From: an uncultured Alphaproteobacteria bacterium
Lineage (GTDB): Bacteria > Pseudomonadota > Alphaproteobacteria > SP197
Direction of reading: 5' to 3'
NCBI GenBank assembly: GCA_958295695.1
Contig: OY282363.1
Span: 2,112,225-2,176,224, forward strand
Length of the DNA stretch: 64,000 nucleotides
In this document: piece by piece, positions 18,096 to 26,592 of the stretch
Layout of the letters: each line of letters starts with the position of its first letter
Position numbering within the stretch: position 1 is the stretch's first letter
Program-made: the position numbers and the translations under genes
Notes under the pieces: model-generated
Databases searched by the model: none
Told to the model about the DNA's origin: nothing
What the model saw: the letters and a program-made list of their open reading frames with translations, nothing else

Positions 18096-19958
18096 GGGTG
18101 GCGGCTCCTCGCTCACGGCGCCGAAGCTGCCGAGGAGGGTGCCCGCGCTCTGCGCCGGGAGCATCCCCGTCGCCACCGGCAGACGCCAGTAGCCGGCGGC
18201 CTCGAGCTCGCCGAGGGTCCAGGGGCCGTAGAAGGCGCCCCCATAGGCGCCGTCGGCGAAGTTGTGGACGCGTGCGCCCGGGCCCATCGGGCCGCCGGGG
18301 CCGTCAGGATCGTGCGCGGAGTTGGCCGCCGCGTAGGCGACGCCGCTGAAGGAGCCGTCGGCCCCGATGTTGCCCGCTTCGAGAATCACCGCGTTTCCGG
18401 GGCGTGGGTCGCCGGCGACCGGGTAGTCCGCCCCCGCATCGGCATTCAGGAGAATGCGGTCGTAGACGTCGTTCCCCCATACGCCGTTGTGCAGGAACTC
18501 GAAGTCGCGCATGGCCCCGGAAACGGTGCCGTGTCCGCCGCCGCTCGCGTTGAAGGTGGCGGTCAGCTCGACATCGCCCCGCAGCCGGACGATCCGCGAG
18601 ATCGCGCCACCGTGGGGAGACTGGAGGAGCCAGCCCGTGGTCTTGCCGTTGAACGTGGCCACGATCGGGGCGGCGGCCGTGCCCCAGTCCGCCGGCCTGT
18701 TGCCGTCCGCGTCGCCGAAGGCGTCGTAGCCGAAGTGGAACGCCTGCAGGCGGCCGTAGCGGACCTGCGTGGCCGAGTAGTCCAGGAAGTTGAACAGGCC
18801 GTAGGCGGCGTATTGGAGGTAGCGGTGCTCGTCGTCGCTCTCGTCCGCCGTGCCCTTGTCGTCCACGCCGGCGTAGTTCGAGAGCCAGAGGTTGTAGACG
18901 CCCTGCTCGTCGACGGGCCGTCCGCGCTGGATGCGCAACGCGCGCCGGAACTCCAGGGGCTTCCAGTCGGCTCTCCCCGGGTCGGCGGCAAGCGTGGTGG
19001 CGAGGTCGGTGACAATGGGCGTTCTTTCGACCCTGTATCTGCCGTCCTTGTCCTCGTAGGGGCCGTCCTCGTCGGGTACCCGGAACAGCGTGTTGCCCGC
19101 GTCGTCCGTGAACTTGGCCCAGCCCGGAAGCGCGTCGAAGTCGCGCGTCTCCACGTGCGGGGTCTCGGGGTTCGCCGAAACCCGCAGTTTGAGGTGCCAG
19201 GCGGCTTCGCCGTCCGGGTCCGCCACCGGAGTCCCGAAGGTGGCCGTCACGTCGCTTGTCGTCGGGTCGTCGCACTTCGCGTTGTCCACGTTGACGCAGG
19301 GGCCGTTGCCGGGCTGGTTCGAGATGGTGTTGCTGGGCCCGAGCGCGATGACCCTCTCCATGTCGTAGAAGATGGCGCCGGCGCCGCCCATCTTGAGGGT
19401 GACGCCGCCGCCGTCCGCCTGCATCCGGATCGAGCTCTCGTACGTCGCGTCGTAGTTCTTCCAGGTGCCCTCGCCGGCGCCGCTGCCCATGACCGCCGGG
19501 TTGATGGTGCCGTCATTGGAGCCGTCCGGCTGCTGTCCCAGCTGATCGCCGCGCACGGCGATCCCGCGCATCTGGAACTCGTCCGTCGCGACCTCCCCGC
19601 CCCCGGTCCCCGGGAACAGCCTGTTACCGGTCGCGTAAGGGACGGCCTCGTCCTCGATCTCGAGCTTGTCGGGATTGGCGTCGGCGGAGCCGGCCATGGT
19701 CCGGGGCGTCCGCGTGACCCTACCCGGGGCCGCCATGCTCGCGGGGAGGCCGATTCTCGTTCCCCGCAGCGGCGTGAGCCTGTCGCCCAGGGTGACGCGC
19801 GGGTCGTAGGTGTCGGCCCGTTCCTTCTCGGCCTCGAGCTCGGCCTCGAGATCCCCCTGGTCTCCGCCGGCCCCGGGCAGCCGCTTGGTGTCGCTACAGG
19901 CGCCCAGCGCCAGAACCGCGCCGCACGCCAGCAGCGCCATGAACTTCGTGATCGTCAT
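18087..19958 (-). CDS. TbpB-like surface lipoprotein 1
   Basis: A 623-residue lipoprotein. The signal peptide MTITKFMALLACGAVLALGAC ends in the lipobox LGAC, so Cys is lipidated; an Asp follows it. The mature protein starts with a charged Glu-rich stretch. The C-terminus has the beta-barrel hallmarks of transferrin-binding-protein-B-like lipoproteins: YGGAFYGPWTLGELEAAGYW and the terminal GSFGAVSE. The middle contains SNYAGVDDKG, DESDDEHRYLQYAAYGLFNF and AFHFGYDAFGDADGNRP, shared almost unchanged with the paralogue at 46177-48102. A conserved Cys pair (GPCVNVDNAKCDD) may form a disulfide. Such proteins are usually exposed by Slam-type translocons, none of which is in this window. The ATG at 19958 was preferred to an in-frame GTG at 19976. 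Ligand unknown; iron or haem carriers are one guess. Confidence 0.85.
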   Translation of the reverse strand: MTITKFMALLACGAVLALGACSDTKRLPGAGGDQGDLEAELEAEKERADTYDPRVTLGDRLTPLRGTRIGLPASMAAPGRVTRTPRTMAGSADANPDKLEIEDEAVPYATGNRLFPGTGGGEVATDEFQMRGIAVRGDQLGQQPDGSNDGTINPAVMGSGAGEGTWKNYDATYESSIRMQADGGGVTLKMGGAGAIFYDMERVIALGPSNTISNQPGNGPCVNVDNAKCDDPTTSDVTATFGTPVADPDGEAAWHLKLRVSANPETPHVETRDFDALPGWAKFTDDAGNTLFRVPDEDGPYEDKDGRYRVERTPIVTDLATTLAADPGRADWKPLEFRRALRIQRGRPVDEQGVYNLWLSNYAGVDDKGTADESDDEHRYLQYAAYGLFNFLDYSATQVRYGRLQAFHFGYDAFGDADGNRPADWGTAAAPIVATFNGKTTGWLLQSPHGGAISRIVRLRGDVELTATFNASGGGHGTVSGAMRDFEFLHNGVWGNDVYDRILLNADAGADYPVAGDPRPGNAVILEAGNIGADGSFSGVAYAAANSAHDPDGPGGPMGPGARVHNFADGAYGGAFYGPWTLGELEAAGYWRLPVATGMLPAQSAGTLLGSFGAVSEEPPPSP

Positions 19959-19987
19959 CGGAAAACAGGCCCCCACGTTGCTTAATC

Positions 19988-20020
19988 GCGAAGGGGCCCC
20001 GCGAAGGGGCCCCGCGAAGG
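19988..20020. repeat. 13-bp tandem repeat (2.5 copies) in the leader of lipoprotein gene 1
   Basis: GCGAAGGGGCCCC is repeated exactly at 19988-20000 and 20001-20013, followed by GCGAAGG. Each unit contains the self-complementary GGGGCCCC. The array lies between the predicted transcription start near 20025 and the ATG at 19958, so its copy number could change leader structure or translation. Confidence 0.85.
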
Positions 20021-20031
20021 AATGCCGCCAG

Positions 20032-20059
20032 CTTATAACAGCCGTTCAGGCCATGGCAA
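20032..20059 (-). promoter_or_regulatory. sigma70-type promoter of lipoprotein gene 1
   Basis: On the minus strand TTGCCA (20059-20054) is followed by a 16-bp spacer and TATAAG (20037-20032), each 5 of 6 to consensus. Transcription would start near 20025, giving a leader of about 67 nt that contains the tandem repeat. Confidence 0.6.
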
Positions 20060-20099
20060 CACCCCTCCGATACGATCCCTCACACCACGCGAAGCCCGG

Positions 20100-20615
20100 T
20101 CAGGCCCACTCGGCGTCCGTGGCGTCGGGCATCAACAGGCGGTAGCCCCCCTGGTAGTAGAGCAGGGGCGCGGCGGGCGTGCCGACCTCCATGTTGAAGG
20201 CCTCGCCCACGAAGATGACATGGTCGCCGCCGTCGTAATGGAACCGCGTGTAGCATTCGAACATGGCGAGAGAGCCGGGGAACAGCGGGCATTGCGTGAC
20301 GCCCGTTTCGTAGGAAACGCCTTTCCACTTGTCGAGCGACGTGCGGGCGAACCGGTTGGAGAGCTCGCGCTGGTCGTCGCTCAGGATGTTGACCGCGAAG
20401 AAATCGCAGCTTTCGAACTTGTTGAGGCTGTGCGCCTCGCGCGACAGGCTGAACAGCACCATGGGCGGGTCGAGCGAGACCGCGTTGAACGAGTTCGCCG
20501 TGATCCCGAGAAGCTCGCCCTCGCGCGTGCGCGACGTGACGATCGTGACTCCGGTCGCGAACATGCCCAGGGCGTCGCGGAGCTGGCGTTTCGTGAAGTT
20601 TCGCTTGCGGCTCAT
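20100..20615 (-). CDS. flavin reductase family protein (FMN-binding split barrel)
   Basis: A 171-residue short-chain flavin reductase of the HpaC/RutF type, supplying reduced flavin to a partner monooxygenase. The family start LRDALGMFATGVTIVTSRT, the flavin-binding ITANSFNAVSLDPPMVLFSL, FAVNILSDDQRELSNRF and the final HVIFVGEAFNM are intact. The ATG at 20613-20615 gives MSRKRNFTKRQ; a longer open frame upstream lacks similarity. No partner oxygenase is adjacent. Confidence 0.88.
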   Translation of the reverse strand: MSRKRNFTKRQLRDALGMFATGVTIVTSRTREGELLGITANSFNAVSLDPPMVLFSLSREAHSLNKFESCDFFAVNILSDDQRELSNRFARTSLDKWKGVSYETGVTQCPLFPGSLAMFECYTRFHYDGGDHVIFVGEAFNMEVGTPAAPLLYYQGGYRLLMPDATDAEWA

Positions 20616-20875
20616 GGCGCTCCCCGTATCGCGTCCGGAACGGTGCGCGGCGGCCCCCGCATGATAGCCGAACGCCGTCGGAGGCGCACATGGAACGGCA
20701 CGGCGCCTCGTCGATGGGCGCCGCCCGCGCCCGCGAAGTCCGGCGCGGCCACGCCCGTCGGGCGCCGCGAGGCTTGACGCGCCCGCTCCATCGCGTCCCT
20801 TGCGGCCCTTCCCGCGCCCGGCGACGTGGCGCTCCCCCATCGAACCGTCCGGCCGCGCCGCCCCGGAGCCAGCCG

Positions 20876-21440
20876 GTGGCGTCGAAGAAAACGCCCGACG
20901 GCGAGAACCTGGAGGCCCTCGACGCCAAGCGGCTCGCCGCCCCGCCGATCGAGACCGCTTCCGGCGGCGCCGCGGTCAAACGCCGGCTCCGGATCGAACT
21001 CGCCGGCGCGCTGGATCCTTCCGGGGCCGCCGGGGAAGCGCGGAAGCGGCCGATGACGATCGGGCGTTCGCGCTCGTTCGTCGACTGGCGGCGAGCGGGA
21101 GCTCTCGCGGGCGATCTCGAGATTCGGCGCCGGCCATCGTCGAGCATGTCGCCCAGGCGGACGCCGACGAGGCGCTCGACCCGATGTGGCGCTTCATGGC
21201 GCTGGCGGACTCCGTTTTCGACCGCCGCGACGACAGCGGCGGAGAGGTGGGCGACGCCTTTCGCGCCGCCGGGGCCGACCCGCGCAAGCTGGCGGACCGA
21301 ACCTTCGGGGGCGCTGACCCGGAACGACTACGGCCAGTACGACGGTCTCGTCGCCGTGCTGGCCCCGGCTTTGGGGAACGAGGGGCTGGAGCGCCTGAAA
21401 CGGCGCGCGGTCGTTCCGGGACCCGGCGGCCTGAAAGGCG
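20876..21440 (+). pseudogene. DUF6880-family gene, broken by two frameshifts and truncated
   Basis: Starting at GTG 20876 the frame encodes VASKKTPDGENLEALDAKRL, KRRLRIELAGALDP and RSRSFVDWRRAGALAGDLE, which I recognise as the N-terminus of DUF6880 proteins. Near 21131 the continuation (AIVEHVAQADADEALDPMWRFMALADSVFDR) needs one extra base within CGCCGGCC; near 21307 the frame must drop one G from a run of five to give LTRNDYGQYDGLVAVLAPALGNEGLERLK. After about residue 190 similarity stops, although intact members are clearly longer. Two lesions plus truncation argue for a true pseudogene; both indels are in short G/C runs, so sequencing error remains possible for them. Confidence 0.65.
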
Positions 21441-21591
21441 GAGCGGGGTTGCCGGAAAGGCTCTCCCGCTTCGCGTGGACCCCAAACGCCCCCGTCCGCG
21501 CGCCTCGTTGCTGTTGTAGACTGACCGCCATGGACCGCATGACGCCCGTTCCCGGTCGCGATCTGCGCCGGAGGCGTCCCGGCGCCGGACC

Positions 21592-23442
21592 GTGACCGCG
21601 CCCGGAACCGACGTGCTGATGTGGCTGACGTTCGCGGTCATCGTCGCCGCGATCGCGCTCTATGCGTGGGAGCGCTTCACCCTCGAGTTCACGTCGGCCG
21701 GGGCGATCGCGGTCCTCCTGGTCCTCTTCCACCTGTTCCCGGTGGCCGACGCGGCGGGCGCGAACCGGCTCGACGCGGTCCGCCTGCTTTCGGGCTTCGC
21801 CGACCCCGCGCTCATCACGGTGCTCTGCATGCTCGTGATCGGCCAGGGACTGGCGCGGACGGGCGCGCTGCGCCGGATCGCGCGCGACATTCTCCGTCTG
21901 GCGCGGGGCAGCGGCCAGCTCGCCATCGCCATCACGCTGCTGCTCACCATGGTGTTGAGCGGAGTCAGCAACAACACGCCGATCGTCCTGGTCCTCATTC
22001 CCGTGATGCAGGCTCTGGCCGAGCAGGGCCGGCGGTCCTCGAGCACGGTCATGATCCCGCTCTCCTACGCCGCGATCCTGGGCGGCATGACGACCCTGAT
22101 CGGCTCCAGCACCAACCTCCTCGTCTCCGGCTCCCTTGAGGACCTCGGCGAGGAGCCCTTCGGCATGTTCTCGTTCACCGTGCCGGGCCTCGTCGTCGCG
22201 CTGGTCGGCCTCGTCTATGTCGGCTTCGTCGCGCCGCGCCTGCTGCCGGCGCGAGCCTCGATGGCGGGCGCCCTCGTCGGCTCGTCGGGACGCCAGTACC
22301 TCGCGCAGATCACGGTCGGCGGCTCCTCGGCCCTGGTCGGGCACGCCGCGCGGGCCGGCATGTTCCCCGGCCTCACCGACGTGACGGTCCAGATGGTCCA
22401 ACGCGGGGAGCACGCCGAACTGGCGCCTTTCGAAGGCGTGACGCTCGGCCCGGGCGACACGCTCGTCGTCGCGGGCACCCGCAAGGCGCTCGTCGATCTG
22501 CTGTCCCGGGACAAGGGTCTCATCGGCGACGCCGACCGGGACAGCCCCGAGGGCGAGGCGCCGGTCACGCCGGCCCGGCCCGGCGACGAACAGGTCCTCG
22601 TCGAGATCATGATCGCGCCGGCCAGCCGCATGGTCGGCCAGAATCTGGAGCAGATCGGGTTCCGGCGGCGCTTCGGGGCGATCGTGCTGGGTCTGCAACG
22701 CCGCTCTCGCATGATCCGGCAGCGCGTCACCCAGATTCGCCTGGAGGCCGGCGACGTCCTGCTGGTGCGCGGACGGCGCGACGACCTGCGCGCGCTGCGC
22801 GCCAACCCCGACATGCTGGTGATGGAGTGGTCGGCGGCGGAGCTTCCGAACCTTCACCTCGCGCGCCGGGCTCTCGTCATCGCCGGCCTCGTCATCGCGG
22901 CCATCTCGTTCGACCTCGTTCCCGTCGTCATCGCCGCGATGGCGGGCGCGGCCGCGATGCTGGCCGCGAGCTGCCTCAACGTCGACCAGGCCGGCCGCGC
23001 GATCGACCGGAAACTCGTGATGCTCGTGGCCGCCGCGCTGGCCATGGGACACGCCCTGGAAGCGACCGGCGGCGCCTCGTTCCTCGCGGACCTCGCCGTC
23101 TCGATCGCCGGCCATGACGATCCGGCCATCCTGTTGTCGGTCTTCTTCCTGATCGTGGCCCTGGTCACGAACGTGCTCAGCAACAACGCCGCGGCCGTGC
23201 TGTTCACGCCGATCGCGGTCAACCTGGCCCATGGGCTGGGCGTCGACCCGACGCCGTTCGCCGTCGCGGTGGTGATCGCCGCAAGCTGTTCGTTCGCGAC
23301 GCCCATCGGCTATCAGACCAACCTCATGGTCATGGCCCCGGGCCACTACCGGTTCGGCGATTTCATCCGGGCCGGACTGCCGCTCGTCTTCGTCGTGTGG
23401 CTTGCCTTCTCGCTCTTCTCGCCTGTCTACTACGGCCTCTGA
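21592..23442 (+). CDS. SLC13/DASS-type anion transporter with two RCK_C (TrkA-C) domains
   Basis: A 616-residue membrane protein. The two Ser-Asn-Asn substrate motifs typical of divalent-anion:sodium symporters are present (LSGVSNNTPIVLVL near residue 122 and TNVLSNNAAAVLFTP near 529). Between the transmembrane halves lie two TrkA-C-like regulatory domains, one covering HAELAPFEGVTLGPGDTLVVAG and one VGQNLEQIGFRRRFGAIVLGLQR. Such proteins move sulfate, dicarboxylates or similar anions. GTG at 21592 is the track-consistent start but its GGAGG is 16 nt away; ATG 21619 (MWLTFAVIV) is a good alternative. Confidence 0.85.
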   Translation: MTAPGTDVLMWLTFAVIVAAIALYAWERFTLEFTSAGAIAVLLVLFHLFPVADAAGANRLDAVRLLSGFADPALITVLCMLVIGQGLARTGALRRIARDILRLARGSGQLAIAITLLLTMVLSGVSNNTPIVLVLIPVMQALAEQGRRSSSTVMIPLSYAAILGGMTTLIGSSTNLLVSGSLEDLGEEPFGMFSFTVPGLVVALVGLVYVGFVAPRLLPARASMAGALVGSSGRQYLAQITVGGSSALVGHAARAGMFPGLTDVTVQMVQRGEHAELAPFEGVTLGPGDTLVVAGTRKALVDLLSRDKGLIGDADRDSPEGEAPVTPARPGDEQVLVEIMIAPASRMVGQNLEQIGFRRRFGAIVLGLQRRSRMIRQRVTQIRLEAGDVLLVRGRRDDLRALRANPDMLVMEWSAAELPNLHLARRALVIAGLVIAAISFDLVPVVIAAMAGAAAMLAASCLNVDQAGRAIDRKLVMLVAAALAMGHALEATGGASFLADLAVSIAGHDDPAILLSVFFLIVALVTNVLSNNAAAVLFTPIAVNLAHGLGVDPTPFAVAVVIAASCSFATPIGYQTNLMVMAPGHYRFGDFIRAGLPLVFVVWLAFSLFSPVYYGL

Positions 23443-23463
23443 AGCCTTGGCCGGACCCATGCC

Positions 23464-24234
23464 ATGACCCGCGCCGCCGATACGCGGATCGCGCCCGCCG
23501 ACGCCGTTTCCGGCTCGGGCCGCCGCGCCCGCCCGCTGGCCTTCTTCTTCGGCACGCGCGAGCAGCCCTGCCCTTACCTGCCCGGCCGCATCGAGAACAA
23601 GGTCGTCACCGACCTTTCCGGCCCTCACGCCCAGGAGCTTCACGACGAACTGACGCTCGCGGGTTTCCGCCGCAGCCACAACCTGGTCTACCGCCCCACC
23701 TGCGCGGGCTGCGACGCCTGCGTGCCCGTGCGCATTCCGGTGGCGCGTTTCGCGCCGACACGTTCGCGGCGGCGCGCCATGCGCAGGAACAGCGACCTGC
23801 GGGTCGCCGTCGCGCCCCGCCGGGCGACGCTCGAGCACTATGCGCTCTTCGACCGGTACCAGCAGGCTCGCCACCGGGGCGGCGACATGTCGGCCATGTC
23901 GTTCGCGGATTTCCGGGCCATGGTCGAGGAGTCGCCGGTCGACACCCGCCTCGTCGAGGCCCGCGACACGTCGGGCGACCTTCTCGCCGTCTCGCTGACC
24001 GACTGGCTCGCCGACGGCCTGTCGGGACTCTACAAGTTCTTCGAGCCCGACTTGGCGTCCCGCGGCCTGGGGACCTTCCTGATCCTCTGGCATGTCGAGC
24101 ACGCGAGGCGCCTCGCCCTGCCTCACGTCTATCTCGGCTACTGGATCCGCGCCTGCCCGAAGATGTCCTACAAGACGAGGTTCGGACCGCTCGAGGCGCT
24201 GTCCGGCGATGGCTGGCGCGACCTGCAAGTCTGA
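23464..24234 (+). CDS. bpt: aspartate/glutamate leucyltransferase (bacterial N-end-rule arginyltransferase homologue)
   Basis: A 256-residue leucyl-tRNA-protein transferase that adds leucine to proteins with N-terminal Asp or Glu, creating an N-degron read by ClpS-ClpAP; clpA and clpS are also in this window. Family blocks are QPCPYLPGRIENKVVTDL, LVYRPTCAGCDACVPVRIPV with its Cys cluster, and the acyltransferase end HVYLGYWIRACPKMSYKTRFGPLE. The start ATG at 23464 follows the transporter by 21 bp; it converges, 3 bp apart, with the TRAP permease gene. Confidence 0.93.
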   Translation: MTRAADTRIAPADAVSGSGRRARPLAFFFGTREQPCPYLPGRIENKVVTDLSGPHAQELHDELTLAGFRRSHNLVYRPTCAGCDACVPVRIPVARFAPTRSRRRAMRRNSDLRVAVAPRRATLEHYALFDRYQQARHRGGDMSAMSFADFRAMVEESPVDTRLVEARDTSGDLLAVSLTDWLADGLSGLYKFFEPDLASRGLGTFLILWHVEHARRLALPHVYLGYWIRACPKMSYKTRFGPLEALSGDGWRDLQV

Positions 24235-24237
24235 CGT

Positions 24238-26592
24238 TCAGTTCCCCGGCAGCCATTCGGGCAGGAACGTCGCGATCTCCGGAACGAGCCACATCAGGGT
24301 CAGCCCGACGACCTGGATGACCACGAACGGCGCGACGCCGCGGTAGATCTGGCCGGTCGTGATCCGGGGCGGCGCGACTCCGCGCAGATAGAACAGCGCG
24401 AAGCCGAAAGGCGGCGTCAGGAACGACGTTTGCAGGTTCACCGCGATCATGATCGTGACCCACTTGGGATCGAGGGTGCCGCCGTAGATCACGGGGCCGA
24501 CGATCGGGATCACGATGTAGATGATCTCCAGGAAGTCGAGCACGAAGCCCAGGATGAAGAGCACCAGCATGACGACGAGGAACACGACCCATTCGTCGTC
24601 GAAGGAACGCAGGAACTCCTGGATGTATTCCTCGCCGCCGAAGGAAATCACCACGAGGTTGAGCATCTGCGAGCCGATCAGGATCGCGAACACCATCGAG
24701 GTCACCTTGGCCGTGTCGCGCACGACCGAGCGCAGGATGTTCCCCCGCCACAGGACCCAGCAGGCGAAGACGAGGCCGCAGAACCCGATGTGATAGGCCG
24801 CCGCGGCCACGACGAACGCGACCCAGTTCTCGAACCCGACATGCTCGATCGACGTCCTGAGATCGAAGTTCGAGCCGACCAGCAGGAACACGACGACGGC
24901 GAAGGTCGCCATCAGGATGAAGCGGGCGCCCTTCCCGCCCCCGGTCTCGGTCAGCCGCCGGTAGGCCGACAGCATCAGGGCTCCGGCGGCGCCGAGGCCG
25001 GCCGCGGCCGTCGGGCTCGTGATGCCGCCGAGGATCGAGCCGAGCACCGCGACGATCAGCACGAGCGGCGGAAAGACCACCCGCAGCAGATCGACCCGGG
25101 CAAGCCGCCGCAAGGCGTGGCCCACGCCGTAGAGAACGGCCGCGACGGGCGCGGCGAGGATGAGCCAGGCCGTTCCCGGACTCGCGTCGGGGCTCACCAG
25201 GAAGGCGTCGGCCAGCAGCGCGAGGACAATGCCGGCGCCGCCGGCGACGAGCGGGAAGACGGGCGCCGACGGCGCGACGCCGCGCGCGGCGGTCAACACG
25301 ATCCCCAGGAGCACGAGGCCGGTGACGAGCCCCTCGGAAAGCGGCGGCAGATGGAGCCTGGCCTCGGCTTCGAGGGCGTCGAGGTGCTCGTCGGTCGGCG
25401 GCGCGAACGCGATGGCGTCGGCCTCGGCCTGCGCGGCGACCGAGCGGTCCCACTTGTCCCGGCCGTGGAGCTCGATCATGGAGGCCCCGCATTCGTCGGA
25501 CACGTGGGTGCGCAGTTCCGGCGCGATGGGCCGCTCGACCAGCGAGAAACGATCGACGGCCTGCGGGCCGGCCCAACCCGACGAGAACAGCAGCCCCGCC
25601 GCCACGATCCCCATGGCCGGCGCGGCGACGAACCACAGGAGGCGGTGTCCCACGGTCGCCGTCGGGCCGGCCGGTCCGACCGTTTTCGCGCGGACCGGCG
25701 GGGCCTTTTCCGGGCGCATCAGCGCGAAGACGAAGACATAGGCCGCATAGAGGAACGCCAGCATCAGGCCCGGCGCGATCGCGGCCTTGAAGAGCGTGCC
25801 GACCGACACGACCGCCGCCTCGCCGAGATAGGTCAGCGCGTCGCGGCAGCCGGCGGCGATGGCGCGGTCCTCCTGGGCGGTCGCGTAAAGGTCGCCCGCC
25901 AGGGTGCCGAGAAGCACGATCACGATCGACGGCGGGATGATCTGGCCCAGCGTGCCCGACGCCGAGATGACGCCGGTCGCGAGCTCCGGCGAATATCCGT
26001 TGCGCAGCATGGTGGGCAGCGACAGCAGGCCCATCGTCACCACGGTCGCTCCGACGATGCCCGTGGACGCCGCCAGGAACGCCCCCACCACGACGACCGA
26101 CACCGCCAGGCCGCCGGGCAGGCCGCCGAAGACCCGCGCCATCGAGGTCAGCAGGTCCTGGGCGATGCGGGACCGTTCCAGCGAGACGCCCATCAGGATG
26201 AACATCGCCACCGCCAGCAGCAATTCGATCGACGGACCCGCCAGGACCCGCTCGTTCATCCGGTTCACGATGAATGTGAGCGTGCGGAAGAACGCGCTCT
26301 CGGCGCCTTTCTCGAACAGCGGGACCGTGTGGGTCGGCAGATCGGGATAGCGGAAGAGCGTGATGGCGTGCTCTCCGACGCCCCGGTCGAGCAGGGCGAA
26401 GTAGGCGTCGCTGCGGTTGTCGATGATCTCCTTCGTGAGCCAGCCGGCCTCGCTGAAGAGCGCCAGGATCGAAAAGGCCAGCAGGGCCGACCCGCCGATC
26501 GCGAAGGCCACGGGATAGCCCGAAAGGATGCCGGCGAAGAGGCAGGCGAACGTGACGATCAGCCCGAGCTCGACGCCGTCCAGGCCCATCAT
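24238..26592 (-). CDS. TRAP transporter large permease (DctM-type), with an extended central region
   Basis: At 784 residues this is nearly twice the usual DctM length. The N-terminal part (GILSGYPVAFAIGGSALLAF and MFILMGVSLERSRIAQDLL) and the GLLSLPTMLRNGYSPELATGVISASGTLGQIIPPSI block are typical, and the C-terminal GFVLDFLEIIYIVIPIVGPV, LQTSFLTPPFGFALFYLRGV complete the fold. About 300-350 residues are inserted after the PPSI region, with extra hydrophobic segments and a soluble stretch around ELRTHVSDECGASMIELHG. It imports an organic acid using the Na+ or H+ gradient with the small permease and the binding protein, and overlaps the small permease gene by 4 bp. Confidence 0.9.
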   Translation of the reverse strand: MMGLDGVELGLIVTFACLFAGILSGYPVAFAIGGSALLAFSILALFSEAGWLTKEIIDNRSDAYFALLDRGVGEHAITLFRYPDLPTHTVPLFEKGAESAFFRTLTFIVNRMNERVLAGPSIELLLAVAMFILMGVSLERSRIAQDLLTSMARVFGGLPGGLAVSVVVVGAFLAASTGIVGATVVTMGLLSLPTMLRNGYSPELATGVISASGTLGQIIPPSIVIVLLGTLAGDLYATAQEDRAIAAGCRDALTYLGEAAVVSVGTLFKAAIAPGLMLAFLYAAYVFVFALMRPEKAPPVRAKTVGPAGPTATVGHRLLWFVAAPAMGIVAAGLLFSSGWAGPQAVDRFSLVERPIAPELRTHVSDECGASMIELHGRDKWDRSVAAQAEADAIAFAPPTDEHLDALEAEARLHLPPLSEGLVTGLVLLGIVLTAARGVAPSAPVFPLVAGGAGIVLALLADAFLVSPDASPGTAWLILAAPVAAVLYGVGHALRRLARVDLLRVVFPPLVLIVAVLGSILGGITSPTAAAGLGAAGALMLSAYRRLTETGGGKGARFILMATFAVVVFLLVGSNFDLRTSIEHVGFENWVAFVVAAAAYHIGFCGLVFACWVLWRGNILRSVVRDTAKVTSMVFAILIGSQMLNLVVISFGGEEYIQEFLRSFDDEWVVFLVVMLVLFILGFVLDFLEIIYIVIPIVGPVIYGGTLDPKWVTIMIAVNLQTSFLTPPFGFALFYLRGVAPPRITTGQIYRGVAPFVVIQVVGLTLMWLVPEIATFLPEWLPGN

